From positions 558,001 through 622,000 of the forward strand of contig CAVWNY010000008.1 in assembly GCA_963756545.1 (NCBI GenBank): a stretch of DNA of 64,000 nt, in the 5' to 3' direction. Of the stretch, positions 33,257 through 42,029 are shown piece after piece. The translations under genes and the position numbers were made by a program. The stretch comes from DATFDN01 sp963756545. GTDB lineage: Bacteria; Pseudomonadota; Alphaproteobacteria; Acetobacterales; Acetobacteraceae. The notes beneath the pieces were generated by a model. The model was not told where the DNA came from, did no database searches, and saw nothing but the letters and a program-made list of their open reading frames with translations. The number at the start of each line of letters is the position of its first letter. The first letter of the stretch is position 1.

Positions 33257-35605
33257 ATGACCGACGCCGAGCTTCTGTCCGCGCCGCTGCCCGAGCTGAT
33301 GGCGCGCGCCGCCGCGTCGCGCGACGCCGCGCACGGGCGGCTGATCTCCTACTCGCGCAAGGTGTTCATCCCGCTCACCAAGCTCTGCCGCGACGTCTGC
33401 CACTACTGCACCTTCGCCGAACGCCCGCGCGCCGGCCACGCCGCCTATCTCTCGCCCGACGAGGTGCTCGACATCGCGCGCGCCGGGGCGCGGGCGGGCT
33501 GCACGGAGGCGCTGTTCACGCTCGGCGACAAGCCGGAGCTGCGCTACCGGGCCGCGCGCGAAGCGCTGGCCGCGTCCGGCCACCCCAGCACGATCGACTA
33601 TCTGCGCGAGATGTGCGCGTTGGTCCTGCGCGAGACGGGGCTGTTGCCGCATGTCAATCCCGGTGTGATGACGCGCGAGGAGATCGCGGCGTTGCGCGAG
33701 GTTTCGGCCAGCCAGGGCGTGATGCTCGAAAGCACCAGCCGGCGGCTGTGCGAACCCGGCGGCGTGCATTTCGGCTCGCCCGACAAGCTGCCCGAGCGGC
33801 GGCTGGAAACGATCCGGCTGGCGGGCGAACTGGCCGTGCCGTTCACCACCGGCATCCTGATCGGCATCGGCGAGACGCGCGCGGAGCGCATCGACGCGCT
33901 GCGCGCGATCGGCGATCTGCATCGCCTGCACGGCCACATCCAGGAAGTCATCGTCCAGAACTTCCGCGCCAAGCCGAACACCAAGCGCGCGGGCGCGCCG
34001 GAACCTGATCTTGACGATCTGCTCTGGAGTGTCGCCGTCGCGCGTCTGGTGCTGCCGCTTGAGGTGCATGTCCAGGCGCCCCCCAACCTCTCGCCCGGCG
34101 CGTATGAGCGGCTGATCGAGGCAGGGATCGACGATTGGGGCGGCGTGTCGCCGGTCACGCCGGACCATGTGAACCCCGAGGCGCCCTGGCCGGAGATCGC
34201 CGCCCTCGCCGAGCGCAGCGCCGGGAGGGGCAAGCTGCTCGTCGCCCGCCTGCCGGTCTATCCCGCGTTCGCGCACGCGCCCGAACGTTGGCTCGCGACC
34301 CCGATGGCCGCGCCTGTGCTGCGGTCGATGGACGCCGACGGTTGGGCGCGCGACGATTCCTGGGCGCCGGGGCTGACGGCGATTCCGCGCCGCCGGCCTC
34401 CGCGTCTGCGTTCGGTCGATCCCTCGCTTGCCGATGCGGTGGCGAAGGCGTCCGACGGCGCGCGGCTCGATGAAGCAGAAATCGTGCGCCTGTTCGCTGC
34501 GCGCGATGCCGACTACGAGCATGTGCTGTCGGCGGCCGACGCTCTACGCCGGCGCGTGTCGGGCGAGGTCGTGCGCTACGTCGTCAACCGCAACATCAAC
34601 TATACGAACATCTGCTATCACCGCTGCAAGTTCTGCGCCTTCTCGAAGGGCAAGACGCACGAGGCGCTGCGCGGCACGCCCTATGATCTCGACCACGAGG
34701 AGATCGTTCGCCGCTCGGTCGAGGCGTGGGAGCGAGGCGCGACCGAGGTGTGCCTCCAGGGCGGCATCCATCCCGACTACACGGGCGAAACCTATGTGCG
34801 CATTTGCCGCGCCATCAAGAGCGCGGTGCCGGGAATGCACATCCACGCCTTTTCCCCACTCGAAGTCACGCAAGGCGCGGCGACGCTCGGCCTGAGCCTG
34901 CCCGCGTTCCTCGCGCGGTTGAAGGCGGCCGGGCTCGGCACGTTGCCTGGCACCGCGGCGGAGATTCTCGACGATGCCGTGCGCGCGGTGATCGCGCCCG
35001 ACAAGATCAACACCGCGCAGTGGCTCGCCGTGGCGCGCGCATCGCACGCGCTGGGTCTGCGGACGACCTCGACGATCATGTATGGGCATATCGAGCGCCC
35101 CGTCTCCTGGGCGCGCCATCTGCTCGCGTTGCGCGATCTACAAGCCGAAACGGGCGGCTTCACCGAGTTTGTGCCGCTGCCGTTCGTCCACATGGAAGCG
35201 CCGATGTATCTGCGCGGCCTCGCCCGCAAGGGGCCGACGTTCCGCGAGGCGGTGCTGATGCACGCGATCGGGCGGCTGGCGCTGCACCCGCTCATTGCGA
35301 ACATCCAGACATCGTGGGTGAAGATGGGGCCGGACGGCGCGGCGATTTGCCTGCAGGCAGGCGCCAACGACATGGGCGGCACCTTGATGAACGAAAGCAT
35401 CTCCCGCGCGGCCGGCACCCAGCACGGCCAGGAGTTCCCGCCCGAGGCGATGGAGGCGCTGATCCGCGGCATCGGGAGGACGCCGCAGCAGCGCGACACC
35501 CTCTATCGGCCGGTGGCGGACGAACGGCGCGCCGCCGCCTACGGCGCGCCCGAACTGGCGCCGGTGGTGCAGACGGCGCCGCGCAAGATGATGGCCGCCG
35601 AGTAA
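33257..35605 (+). CDS. fbiC: 7,8-didemethyl-8-hydroxy-5-deazariboflavin synthase, fused CofG-CofH
   Basis: A 782-aa double radical-SAM enzyme that makes Fo, the deazaflavin core of coenzyme F420. The N-terminal CofG half has its 4Fe-4S motif CRDVCHYC at Cys44/48/51; the C-terminal CofH half has CYHRCKFC at Cys453/457/460, followed by CLQGGIHPDYTG and PGTAAEIL. The fused form is the type found in actinobacteria and some proteobacteria, as opposed to separate CofG and CofH. I start at ATG 33257, six bases after GAGGGG; an ATG two codons upstream abuts the ribosome site. CofC, CofD/FbiA and FbiB genes are not in this window and would be needed for F420 itself. Confidence 0.96.
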   Translation: MTDAELLSAPLPELMARAAASRDAAHGRLISYSRKVFIPLTKLCRDVCHYCTFAERPRAGHAAYLSPDEVLDIARAGARAGCTEALFTLGDKPELRYRAAREALAASGHPSTIDYLREMCALVLRETGLLPHVNPGVMTREEIAALREVSASQGVMLESTSRRLCEPGGVHFGSPDKLPERRLETIRLAGELAVPFTTGILIGIGETRAERIDALRAIGDLHRLHGHIQEVIVQNFRAKPNTKRAGAPEPDLDDLLWSVAVARLVLPLEVHVQAPPNLSPGAYERLIEAGIDDWGGVSPVTPDHVNPEAPWPEIAALAERSAGRGKLLVARLPVYPAFAHAPERWLATPMAAPVLRSMDADGWARDDSWAPGLTAIPRRRPPRLRSVDPSLADAVAKASDGARLDEAEIVRLFAARDADYEHVLSAADALRRRVSGEVVRYVVNRNINYTNICYHRCKFCAFSKGKTHEALRGTPYDLDHEEIVRRSVEAWERGATEVCLQGGIHPDYTGETYVRICRAIKSAVPGMHIHAFSPLEVTQGAATLGLSLPAFLARLKAAGLGTLPGTAAEILDDAVRAVIAPDKINTAQWLAVARASHALGLRTTSTIMYGHIERPVSWARHLLALRDLQAETGGFTEFVPLPFVHMEAPMYLRGLARKGPTFREAVLMHAIGRLALHPLIANIQTSWVKMGPDGAAICLQAGANDMGGTLMNESISRAAGTQHGQEFPPEAMEALIRGIGRTPQQRDTLYRPVADERRAAAYGAPELAPVVQTAPRKMMAAE

Positions 35606-35614
35606 GCGATGCGA

Positions 35615-36049
35615 TCACGCAAAATCGCCCGCCAACGAAGCTCGCACGCCCGCCAGCACGCGGGCCATGTTGCGGCCCACGCGCGCCAGGGCGTCATCCC
35701 ACGCGAACAGGCCGAAGCGGTCGAACTCCGGCACGAGCGAGCCGTCGCGCGCGCTGAAGCAGGAGGTGCAAACCAACCGCCCGGGGTCCGGCACTTCGCC
35801 GGGCCACCAGGCGAATAGCGCCAAATCCTTTCCCGGCAGATAGCCATGCCGGCCCAAATCGGTCAGCGCCGCCGCCTCGGCGACCAGCCCTGTCTCCTCG
35901 GTCAGCTCGCGCACGGCGGCAGCGCCCGCCGTCTCGCCGGGTTCGACCAGACCCTTGGGGATATCCCAGCGCGGTGAGCGCGTCGCGTGGCCCAGCAGCA
36001 GTCGGGCGCCGTCGGTCACCACGATCCCGCTGCTCAGGTGCCGGGCCAT
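35615..36049 (-). CDS. NUDIX hydrolase
   Basis: A 144-aa Nudix protein. The full Nudix box is visible: GLVEPGETAGAAAVRELTEE then TGL, matching Gx5Ex7REUxEExGU. It starts SSGIVVTDGARLLLGHA, so the fold begins right at the N-terminus. Substrate not predictable. It ends nine bases from the convergent fbiC and its start is close to the amidase 3' end (36054). Confidence 0.92.
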   Translation of the reverse strand: MARHLSSGIVVTDGARLLLGHATRSPRWDIPKGLVEPGETAGAAAVRELTEETGLVAEAAALTDLGRHGYLPGKDLALFAWWPGEVPDPGRLVCTSCFSARDGSLVPEFDRFGLFAWDDALARVGRNMARVLAGVRASLAGDFA

Positions 36050-36053
36050 GCGC

Positions 36054-37394
36054 TCAGTCGGCCAGCGCCGCCTCGACCGCTTGCGCGATGGCGAACAGCC
36101 GCGCGTCACCCATCGTCTCGCCCATCAGCATCAGCCCGACCGGGGCTTCGCCCGCACGGTGGCAGGGCAGGCTGATCGCGCAGCGATCGAGGAAGTTGCC
36201 GAGCGCCGTGTTGCGCAGCGAGAGCAGATTGACCCGGTTGTAGTCCCGCTCGTCGTCCAGATCGGCGATCCGCGCCGGCAGGATCGGGCTGGTCGGCACC
36301 GCCAGCGCGTCGAAATCCGCGGTTGCGGCATCGAAATGGCCGACGATCCGACTGCGCGCGGCGCGCAATTCGATGTAGTCGGCGGCACTCATGCGCTCGC
36401 CCCGCTCGATGCGGTGCCGGATGCGCGGATCGTAGAGCGCGCCTTTCTCGCGCAGCAGATCGCGGTGCCACGCATACGCCTCCGACTCCGCGAATCCCCC
36501 TTTGGCGCTGACCGCCTGGATTTCCGCGAACTGGGGAAAGCGCACGCGCACGATCCGGGCACCGGCCTTGGACAGCACATCCAGCGCGCGGTGGAATGCG
36601 GCGTCGACCACCGAATCCATGCCGTCGAGCACCACGTTCTCCGGCACCGCCAGTCGCAGTCCCGCCAGCGAAGCCGGCTGGGGCGCTCCCGGCGGACTGC
36701 CGGCGAGTACCGCATCGACGATGGCGCAGCAGGAGACGGAGTTCGCCAGCGGCCCGATCGAATCAAGGCTCGGGGCGAGCGGCAGCACGCCCTGGATCGG
36801 GACGCGTCGCGCCGTCGGCTTGTAGCCGACCACCCCGCAATAGGCCGCCGGGATTCGGCAGGACCCGCCTGTATCGGTGCCGAGCGCGGCCAGTGCCATG
36901 CCGTCGGCCACCGACACGCCCGCGCCCGAGGAGCTGCCGCCGGGAATGCGCCCGTTCGCGCGATCCCACGGGCTGAGCGGCGTGCCGTAATGCGGGTTGA
37001 TGCCGAGCCCGGAGTAGGCGAACTCGGTCATGTTGGTCCGCCCGATCGGCACGAACCCGGCCGCCAGCAGCCGGGCGACGACGGGCGCGTGCGCGGTTGC
37101 GGCTGGAGCGTCGGCCAGCGCCCGCGATCCCGCCGGCGTCGGCTCGCCGGCTACGTCCAGCAGGTCCTTCAGGCTGACCGGAATGCCGGCGTACGGACCC
37201 GGCGCGCGGCCCGCGCGCCGCAGCGCATCCATCGCGTCGGCCGAGGCGCGTGCCTGGTCCGAATACACCTTCACGAAGGCGCGAGAGCCTTCGCCGTCCG
37301 GGTCGGCGATCCGCGCCAGACACGCCTCGACCAGTGCGCGGCTGCTGACGCGGCTCTCGGCCAGGGCCTGGGCATGATCGGTGATCGTCTTCAT
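36054..37394 (-). CDS. amidase (amidase signature family)
   Basis: A 446-aa amidase. The Ser-cisSer-Lys triad is visible: Lys in GIPVSLKDLLDV near 76, the GGSSSGAGVSVADGMA block near 150 and the nucleophile Ser in GTDTGGSCRIPAA near 175. It is shorter than GatA and lacks GatB/C partners, so it is probably a catabolic or AtzF-like amidase rather than a tRNA-dependent one. ATG 37394 follows GGAGGA by eight bases. Divergent from the uronate dehydrogenase gene, with 30 bases between the starts. Confidence 0.92.
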   Translation of the reverse strand: MKTITDHAQALAESRVSSRALVEACLARIADPDGEGSRAFVKVYSDQARASADAMDALRRAGRAPGPYAGIPVSLKDLLDVAGEPTPAGSRALADAPAATAHAPVVARLLAAGFVPIGRTNMTEFAYSGLGINPHYGTPLSPWDRANGRIPGGSSSGAGVSVADGMALAALGTDTGGSCRIPAAYCGVVGYKPTARRVPIQGVLPLAPSLDSIGPLANSVSCCAIVDAVLAGSPPGAPQPASLAGLRLAVPENVVLDGMDSVVDAAFHRALDVLSKAGARIVRVRFPQFAEIQAVSAKGGFAESEAYAWHRDLLREKGALYDPRIRHRIERGERMSAADYIELRAARSRIVGHFDAATADFDALAVPTSPILPARIADLDDERDYNRVNLLSLRNTALGNFLDRCAISLPCHRAGEAPVGLMLMGETMGDARLFAIAQAVEAALAD

Positions 37395-37424
37395 GATGCT
37401 GTCCTCCGTTCCAAGAGGATGCCC

Positions 37425-38252
37425 GTGACCGACAAACCCGCCAAGCCGGTGCTGATCACCGGCGCCTCCGGCAACCTCGGGCGCCAGCTCGCGCGCGGGC
37501 TGGGCGCTGCCGGCTGGACCCTGCGACTGACCGACATCGCACCGTTCCCTGATGCGCTTCCCGCCGGTGCGGCGTTCACCCGCGCCGATTTGAACGACGG
37601 CGTGGCGATCCTGCGGCTGGCCGAAGGCTGCGGGGCGATCGTGCATCTGGGCGGCGTGTCGACCGAGCGGCCGTTCGAGGAGGTGCTCGGCCCCAACATC
37701 CGCGGCCTGTTTCACGTCTACGAAGCGGCGCGCCGAGAGCGGGCGCGGGTGGTGTTCGCCTCCTCCAACCACGCCATCGGCTTCCACGAGCGCGACGAGG
37801 CGATCGGCGCCGATGCCGCGCTGCTGCCGGACGGCTACTACGGCCTGTCGAAGGCGTACGGCGAGATGATGGGCCGGATGTACTGGTTCAAGCACGGCGT
37901 GGAGAGCGTCTCGCTCCGCATCGGCTCCTGCTTCGCGGAGCCGGTGAACGCACGCATGCTCGCCACCTGGCTGTCCTTTCCGGACTTCGTGCGATTGGTG
38001 ATGCGCTGCGTGCTCGCCGAGACCGTCGGGTGCGGCGTGGTCTGGGGCGCCTCGTCGAATGCGCGCATGACCTGGTGGCGCGACGATTCTCGCGCCGCGA
38101 TCGGCTGGGCGCCCCAGGACAGCGCCGACCCGTTCGCGGGCCAGCTCTCTGGCAAGGTCTCCGCCGATCCGGTGGAGGAGCGCTACATGGGCGGCTCCTA
38201 TCCGGCCCAGGACTACACGCGATTCGAGCCGGCGCCTCGCTGGCGGGCCTGA
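37425..38252 (+). CDS. udh: uronate dehydrogenase-like SDR
   Basis: A 275-aa NAD-dependent short-chain dehydrogenase: GASGNLGRQL cofactor loop near the N-terminus, YYGLSKAYGE with the catalytic Tyr and Lys, and the family-typical FASSNHAIGFHERDE, SLRIGSCF and TWLSFPDFV segments of uronate dehydrogenases, which oxidise glucuronate/galacturonate to aldarolactone. I prefer GTG 37425, six bases after AAGAGG, over the ATG at 37419, which abuts it. No other pectin or uronate genes are beside it. Confidence 0.85.
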   Translation: MTDKPAKPVLITGASGNLGRQLARGLGAAGWTLRLTDIAPFPDALPAGAAFTRADLNDGVAILRLAEGCGAIVHLGGVSTERPFEEVLGPNIRGLFHVYEAARRERARVVFASSNHAIGFHERDEAIGADAALLPDGYYGLSKAYGEMMGRMYWFKHGVESVSLRIGSCFAEPVNARMLATWLSFPDFVRLVMRCVLAETVGCGVVWGASSNARMTWWRDDSRAAIGWAPQDSADPFAGQLSGKVSADPVEERYMGGSYPAQDYTRFEPAPRWRA

Positions 38253-38439
38253 CGCACGGCGATTTGCCCGGTAACGGGAATTATACGATAATCTGCGCGC
38301 GCGAAGTGGCTGGTCGTCTGGGCAGGCATGTGCGCCATGGAAGAGGATGGCCGCTTTGCTTGGACACAGATTGCTGTTGGATGCGGTACACCCTCGGGGG
38401 CTGGTCCTATCGGAAGGTCCGTATCTTTCATCCGCGGAG

Positions 38440-39504
38440 ATGCCCGCGCGGCGCGGAAACGTTCCCAGCCTTGACGGACTCCGCGCCCTCAGCGTCACCT
38501 TGGTTCTCGTGTCGCACTTTGTGAGTGCAACTATTTTCCCGGGGGGGCTGGGCGTCTATGTGTTTTTCATTATCAGTGGATTTTTGATCACGCGGTTGTT
38601 GCTCTCGGAAAGGAAGGCCGTCGGGACGATTTCACTCGGCCAATTCTACGCGAGGCGACTTCTCCGGCTGTATCCAGTTATCATCGTCTATACGGTCATC
38701 GTGGTCGTGCTTTCCTTTTTCGTTCTGGGCCGCCCTTTCAATCCGGCGGAGCCGCTCTCCGCACTGTTTTATTTCGCGAATTTCTGGTATTCCATCCGTG
38801 AACTTCATGGCCAAACTGCGGGTCTTCCATTCGCGATTTTCTGGTCGCTGTCCGTTGAAGAGCACTTCTACATACTGTTTCCCTTCGCTCTGGTATTGAT
38901 GCGCGGCGATCCGCGACGACTGGCCATTGCGATGATGGCGGTCTGCGCGATTTCCCTGGGATTGCGTCTGATGGTGGCATTTCTCCACCCAGAGTATTTA
39001 TCGTCCCTCGTGTTCTACTATCAATCCGAGTTCCGGCTGGATTCGATCGCCTTCGGAGTGCTGCTTGCCGCGGCGTGCGAAACGGCGGCGGGACGGCGGC
39101 TTTTGGGGCGCTTGACCCACCCATCCGTCTTCATTGCCGCCATCGCCGGCGTCGGGCTGTGCCTCGCCATTCGCGACCCGTGGTTTCGCGAGACCGTCCG
39201 ATATACTCTTGAGGGCGTGTGTCTGACGGTGCTCGTCGCGAGCGTGCTCTTCACCAATAGGTACTGGCCGGCCAATATCCTCCTCAATACGGCGGTAATG
39301 ATCTGGATCGGCCGGCTAAGTTACTCGCTCTACGTTTGGCATCTTGGCGTATCATATTTCATCGAAGCCCTCGGGCTGCCACAACGGCAGGAGATGCTGG
39401 TGGACTTTGTGTTTAGCATCCTGGTGGCCGTGAGTTCGTACTACATTATAGAGCAGCCCTTCCTGACCCTGCGTCATCGGTTCGGATCGCAGGCCCGAGC
39501 GTAG
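38440..39504 (+). CDS. membrane acyltransferase (acyltransferase 3 / OafA family)
   Basis: A 354-aa polytopic membrane protein with about ten helices. The family motif is LDGLRALSVTLVLVSHF at residues 9-25 (catalytic His in SHF), then FFIISGFLITRLL, YARRLLRLYPV and FWSLSVEEHFY (near 135). Members acetylate or acylate surface glycans. Base composition is visibly less GC-rich and codon use less biased than the flanking genes, and no glycan cluster is adjacent, suggesting a horizontally acquired single gene. The open frame extends upstream to 38347, but the family N-terminus fits ATG 38440. Confidence 0.92.
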   Translation: MPARRGNVPSLDGLRALSVTLVLVSHFVSATIFPGGLGVYVFFIISGFLITRLLLSERKAVGTISLGQFYARRLLRLYPVIIVYTVIVVVLSFFVLGRPFNPAEPLSALFYFANFWYSIRELHGQTAGLPFAIFWSLSVEEHFYILFPFALVLMRGDPRRLAIAMMAVCAISLGLRLMVAFLHPEYLSSLVFYYQSEFRLDSIAFGVLLAAACETAAGRRLLGRLTHPSVFIAAIAGVGLCLAIRDPWFRETVRYTLEGVCLTVLVASVLFTNRYWPANILLNTAVMIWIGRLSYSLYVWHLGVSYFIEALGLPQRQEMLVDFVFSILVAVSSYYIIEQPFLTLRHRFGSQARA

Positions 39505-39512
39505 CACTCGCT

Positions 39513-39836
39513 TTAGGACGATGCCCCAGCGGTCCCGGCGAAGACCATGCGGTCCTTGTTCTCGCGCATCAGCATCGTGAAACCCGGAGTGCTGACCAGA
39601 CCCAGACCTCGGGGCAGTCCCGTGTCGGGGTCGGACTCGATCTTGGCGTAGCTCGCGCCCGAGACCTTTTCCCACTTTCCGGCGGGTTTCTTGACCTCGA
39701 CATTCGCGACGGTCGCCTTGAGGACCATGCGCACGATGGCCTCCTTGGGCGCGGACGGCTTGGTCAGGCTGGGGCAGCCCGCGATCATCTGCCACCCGTT
39801 CGCCAGCGCCCAACGGGTCAGCTCGTCCTTGTTCAT
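39513..39836 (-). CDS. small conserved-looking hypothetical protein
   Basis: A 107-aa protein of unknown family. The start at ATG 39836 gives MNKDELTRWALANGW, an N-terminus that looks like a folded domain; the open frame upstream to 39956 is Arg/Pro-rich and unlikely. It is basic, with a central KATVANVEVKKPAGKWEKVS strand-rich part and no signal or membrane segment. It is convergent with the acyltransferase gene. GC3 supports coding. Confidence 0.6.
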   Translation of the reverse strand: MNKDELTRWALANGWQMIAGCPSLTKPSAPKEAIVRMVLKATVANVEVKKPAGKWEKVSGASYAKIESDPDTGLPRGLGLVSTPGFTMLMRENKDRMVFAGTAGASS

Positions 39837-40071
39837 TTGGCGATCCTTCGGTCGAGGCACCCGTCGTACCGGCGACTGCCGCGCCTGACAACCCGGCCCG
39901 CTCCCATTGCACCGGAGCCGAACGGGCCGGGCGCCCTGGTCGGGAAGTTCGCGCAAGATGGGCGCAGCGGATCACAACCAATTCAACACACTTAAAAAGC
40001 CTCAGGATAGGATCGCGTTTGTGCCGCAACGCTCCTAAAGTCCCATCCGCAACGGCCCTGGGAGGGTGTCC

Positions 40072-40530
40072 GTGTCGCGCTTGTGGCTAATGCTAGGCTG
40101 CGCCGTGCCTCTTTTTCTGACCGAGCCGGCCCGCGCCGCCGATCCGTCCGCGCCAACTGTCATCATGGTCGTAACGGCGACACGTCTGGCCGCCAAGCCC
40201 CATCGGCGCGCGGCGCACCCGCATGCGGCGCGGGGAATTCCGGGCTGCCAGGCGCAGGGACCGGCGAGCGCCTACAGTCCGGCCAGCGGCGTGGCGTTCG
40301 AGGGCCGCATCGCCAAGGTACTTTTCAAGCCCGACCGCACGGTCCTGTTCGTGCATGACGGCAATGGAGAGACTTGCGCCTTTCTGCCCCGGCGGGCGGA
40401 GTTGGAGCGGCGCGGCATTCCAGCGGCATTATTGCGGCGGCGTACGCCCGTGGCGATCGAGGGGTTCGCGAACCGATCGAATGCGCGAAAAGTTCTCGTC
40501 GTGGATATGATGGCCCGCCCGCGCGGTTGA
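40072..40530 (+). CDS. exported hypothetical protein
   Basis: A 152-aa protein with signal peptide (VSRLWLMLGCAVPLFLTEPARA, cleavage near residue 22), a His/Arg-rich stretch HRRAAHPHAARG around 42-53, two cysteines (in GCQAQG and ETCAFL) and a compact basic C-terminal part. Starts at GTG 40072 six bases after GGAGG. No family recognised. It lies 80 bases before the MmgE/PrpD gene. Confidence 0.6.
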   Translation: MSRLWLMLGCAVPLFLTEPARAADPSAPTVIMVVTATRLAAKPHRRAAHPHAARGIPGCQAQGPASAYSPASGVAFEGRIAKVLFKPDRTVLFVHDGNGETCAFLPRRAELERRGIPAALLRRRTPVAIEGFANRSNARKVLVVDMMARPRG

Positions 40531-40610
40531 GCACTGAACCTTGCTGGTGGCCGAGGGTTGGCCCGTCGGACGCTTTCCGCCAGAGTGCGTCGGCAGCTTG
40601 GAGGGGTGTG

Positions 40611-42020
40611 ATGGGTACCGATAGGAGCGTGACGGCGGAGCTTTCCGCCTTCAGCGCCGGCATCCGGCTTGATCGCCTGCCCAGGGATGTCGTCGCCCGT
40701 GCGCGATCCCTGGTGCTTGACCTGGTCGGCAACATCGTGCGCGCGCGACATGACGCGGAGAGCACGGCCTCGTTCCTGTCGGCGGCCCGCGCGATGGGCA
40801 TGGCGGGCGGCAATGCCGGCGTGTTCGGCGATGTGGCGCGCTATACGCCGGCCGGCGCTGCGTTCCTGAACGGCGCGCTGGCCCACTCGCTCGATTTCGA
40901 CGACACCCACGCCGCAGGCAGCCTGCACCCCGGCGCCCCGGTGATCCCCGCCGCCCTCGCCGCCGGGGAGATGGCGGGGGCTTCGGGCGCGGACGTGCTG
41001 GCCGCGATCATCGCCGGATACGAGGTGACGTGCCGCGTGGCGCTGGCGCTGCCTGCCGGCGCGCATTATGACCGCGGCTTCCACCCGACCGCCACTTGCG
41101 GCGCCTTCGGGGCGGCGGCGGCGGCTTCGCGGGTGTTCGGGCTCGATGCCGATGGCGTCGCCGGCGCGCTGGGAACGGTGCTCAGCCAGACGGCCGGAAG
41201 CCTCCAGTTCCTCGTCAACGGCGCCTGGACCAAGCGTTTCCAGGTCGGCTGGGCGGCGATGAACGGGCTCATGGCCGCGACTCTGGTGCGCGAGGGCTTC
41301 AAGGGCCCGACCGAGGCCCTGGAGGGCCGGCACGGCTTCATGCGCGCCTACGCCCCCAACCCCACGCCGGAACGCGCGCTGCACGACCTCGGCCGCGCGT
41401 TCGAGCTGATGGCGACGGCGGTGAAGCCGTATCCCTCGTGCCGCTACGGCCATGCCGGGATCGACGCGGCGCTCGCAGTGCGCGCCGAGCACGGGTTGCG
41501 GCCCGAGGAGATCGAGGCGGTCACGTTCGGCCTGCCCGACGCGGGGATGATGCTGATCGGCGAGCCGGCCGACAAGAAGGCCGATCCGCGCAACGTGGTG
41601 GACGGCCAGTTCAGCGGCCCGTTCGTCATCGCCTTCGCCTTGGCGAAGGGGCACATGGGCTGGGACAGCTACTCCCTGCTCGAGGATCCGGAGGTGCGCC
41701 GCCTGCTGCCGCGCATCGTCTGCGAGCCGGACCCGGAGATCCAGGCCGAGTTCCCGGCCAACATGTCGGGCAAGCTGACGGTCCGCACCCGCGGCCAGTC
41801 CTTCGTCCGCAAGGTTGTCGTGCCGAAGGGCGAGCCGGCGAATTTCCTGTCCGAGGACGAGTTGCGCGCCAAGTTCGCGGGCCTCGCCGAGGCGGTGCTG
41901 GGCGCCGAGCGGTCGGCTCGGCTCGCCGACGCGGTGCTGGCGGTTGACCGCACACAGGACATCGCATCGCTCATGCGCCTCGCCGCCCCGGTGGCAACGA
42001 CGCGCCTCGCCGGAGAGTAG
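40611..42020 (+). CDS. MmgE/PrpD family protein
   Basis: A 469-aa member of the MmgE/PrpD fold (2-methylcitrate dehydratase and relatives). The N-terminal helical domain has DLVGNIVRARHDAEST and HSLDFDDTH (active-site region of PrpD-like enzymes), then GFHPTATCGAFGAAAAASR and the WAAMNGLMAATLV segment. It lacks other methylcitrate-cycle genes beside it (prpB, prpC), so the substrate is open; family members include dehydratases and racemase-like enzymes. A 9-base gap separates it from the next dehydrogenase gene, so the two are likely cotranscribed. Confidence 0.9.
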   Translation: MGTDRSVTAELSAFSAGIRLDRLPRDVVARARSLVLDLVGNIVRARHDAESTASFLSAARAMGMAGGNAGVFGDVARYTPAGAAFLNGALAHSLDFDDTHAAGSLHPGAPVIPAALAAGEMAGASGADVLAAIIAGYEVTCRVALALPAGAHYDRGFHPTATCGAFGAAAAASRVFGLDADGVAGALGTVLSQTAGSLQFLVNGAWTKRFQVGWAAMNGLMAATLVREGFKGPTEALEGRHGFMRAYAPNPTPERALHDLGRAFELMATAVKPYPSCRYGHAGIDAALAVRAEHGLRPEEIEAVTFGLPDAGMMLIGEPADKKADPRNVVDGQFSGPFVIAFALAKGHMGWDSYSLLEDPEVRRLLPRIVCEPDPEIQAEFPANMSGKLTVRTRGQSFVRKVVVPKGEPANFLSEDELRAKFAGLAEAVLGAERSARLADAVLAVDRTQDIASLMRLAAPVATTRLAGE

Positions 42021-42029
42021 CCCCCAATC

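Noticed and set aside
37419..37424. ATG at 37419 as start of the uronate dehydrogenase
   Set aside because: It abuts AAGAGG with no spacing; GTG at 37425 has the proper six-base gap. The protein differs by two residues only.
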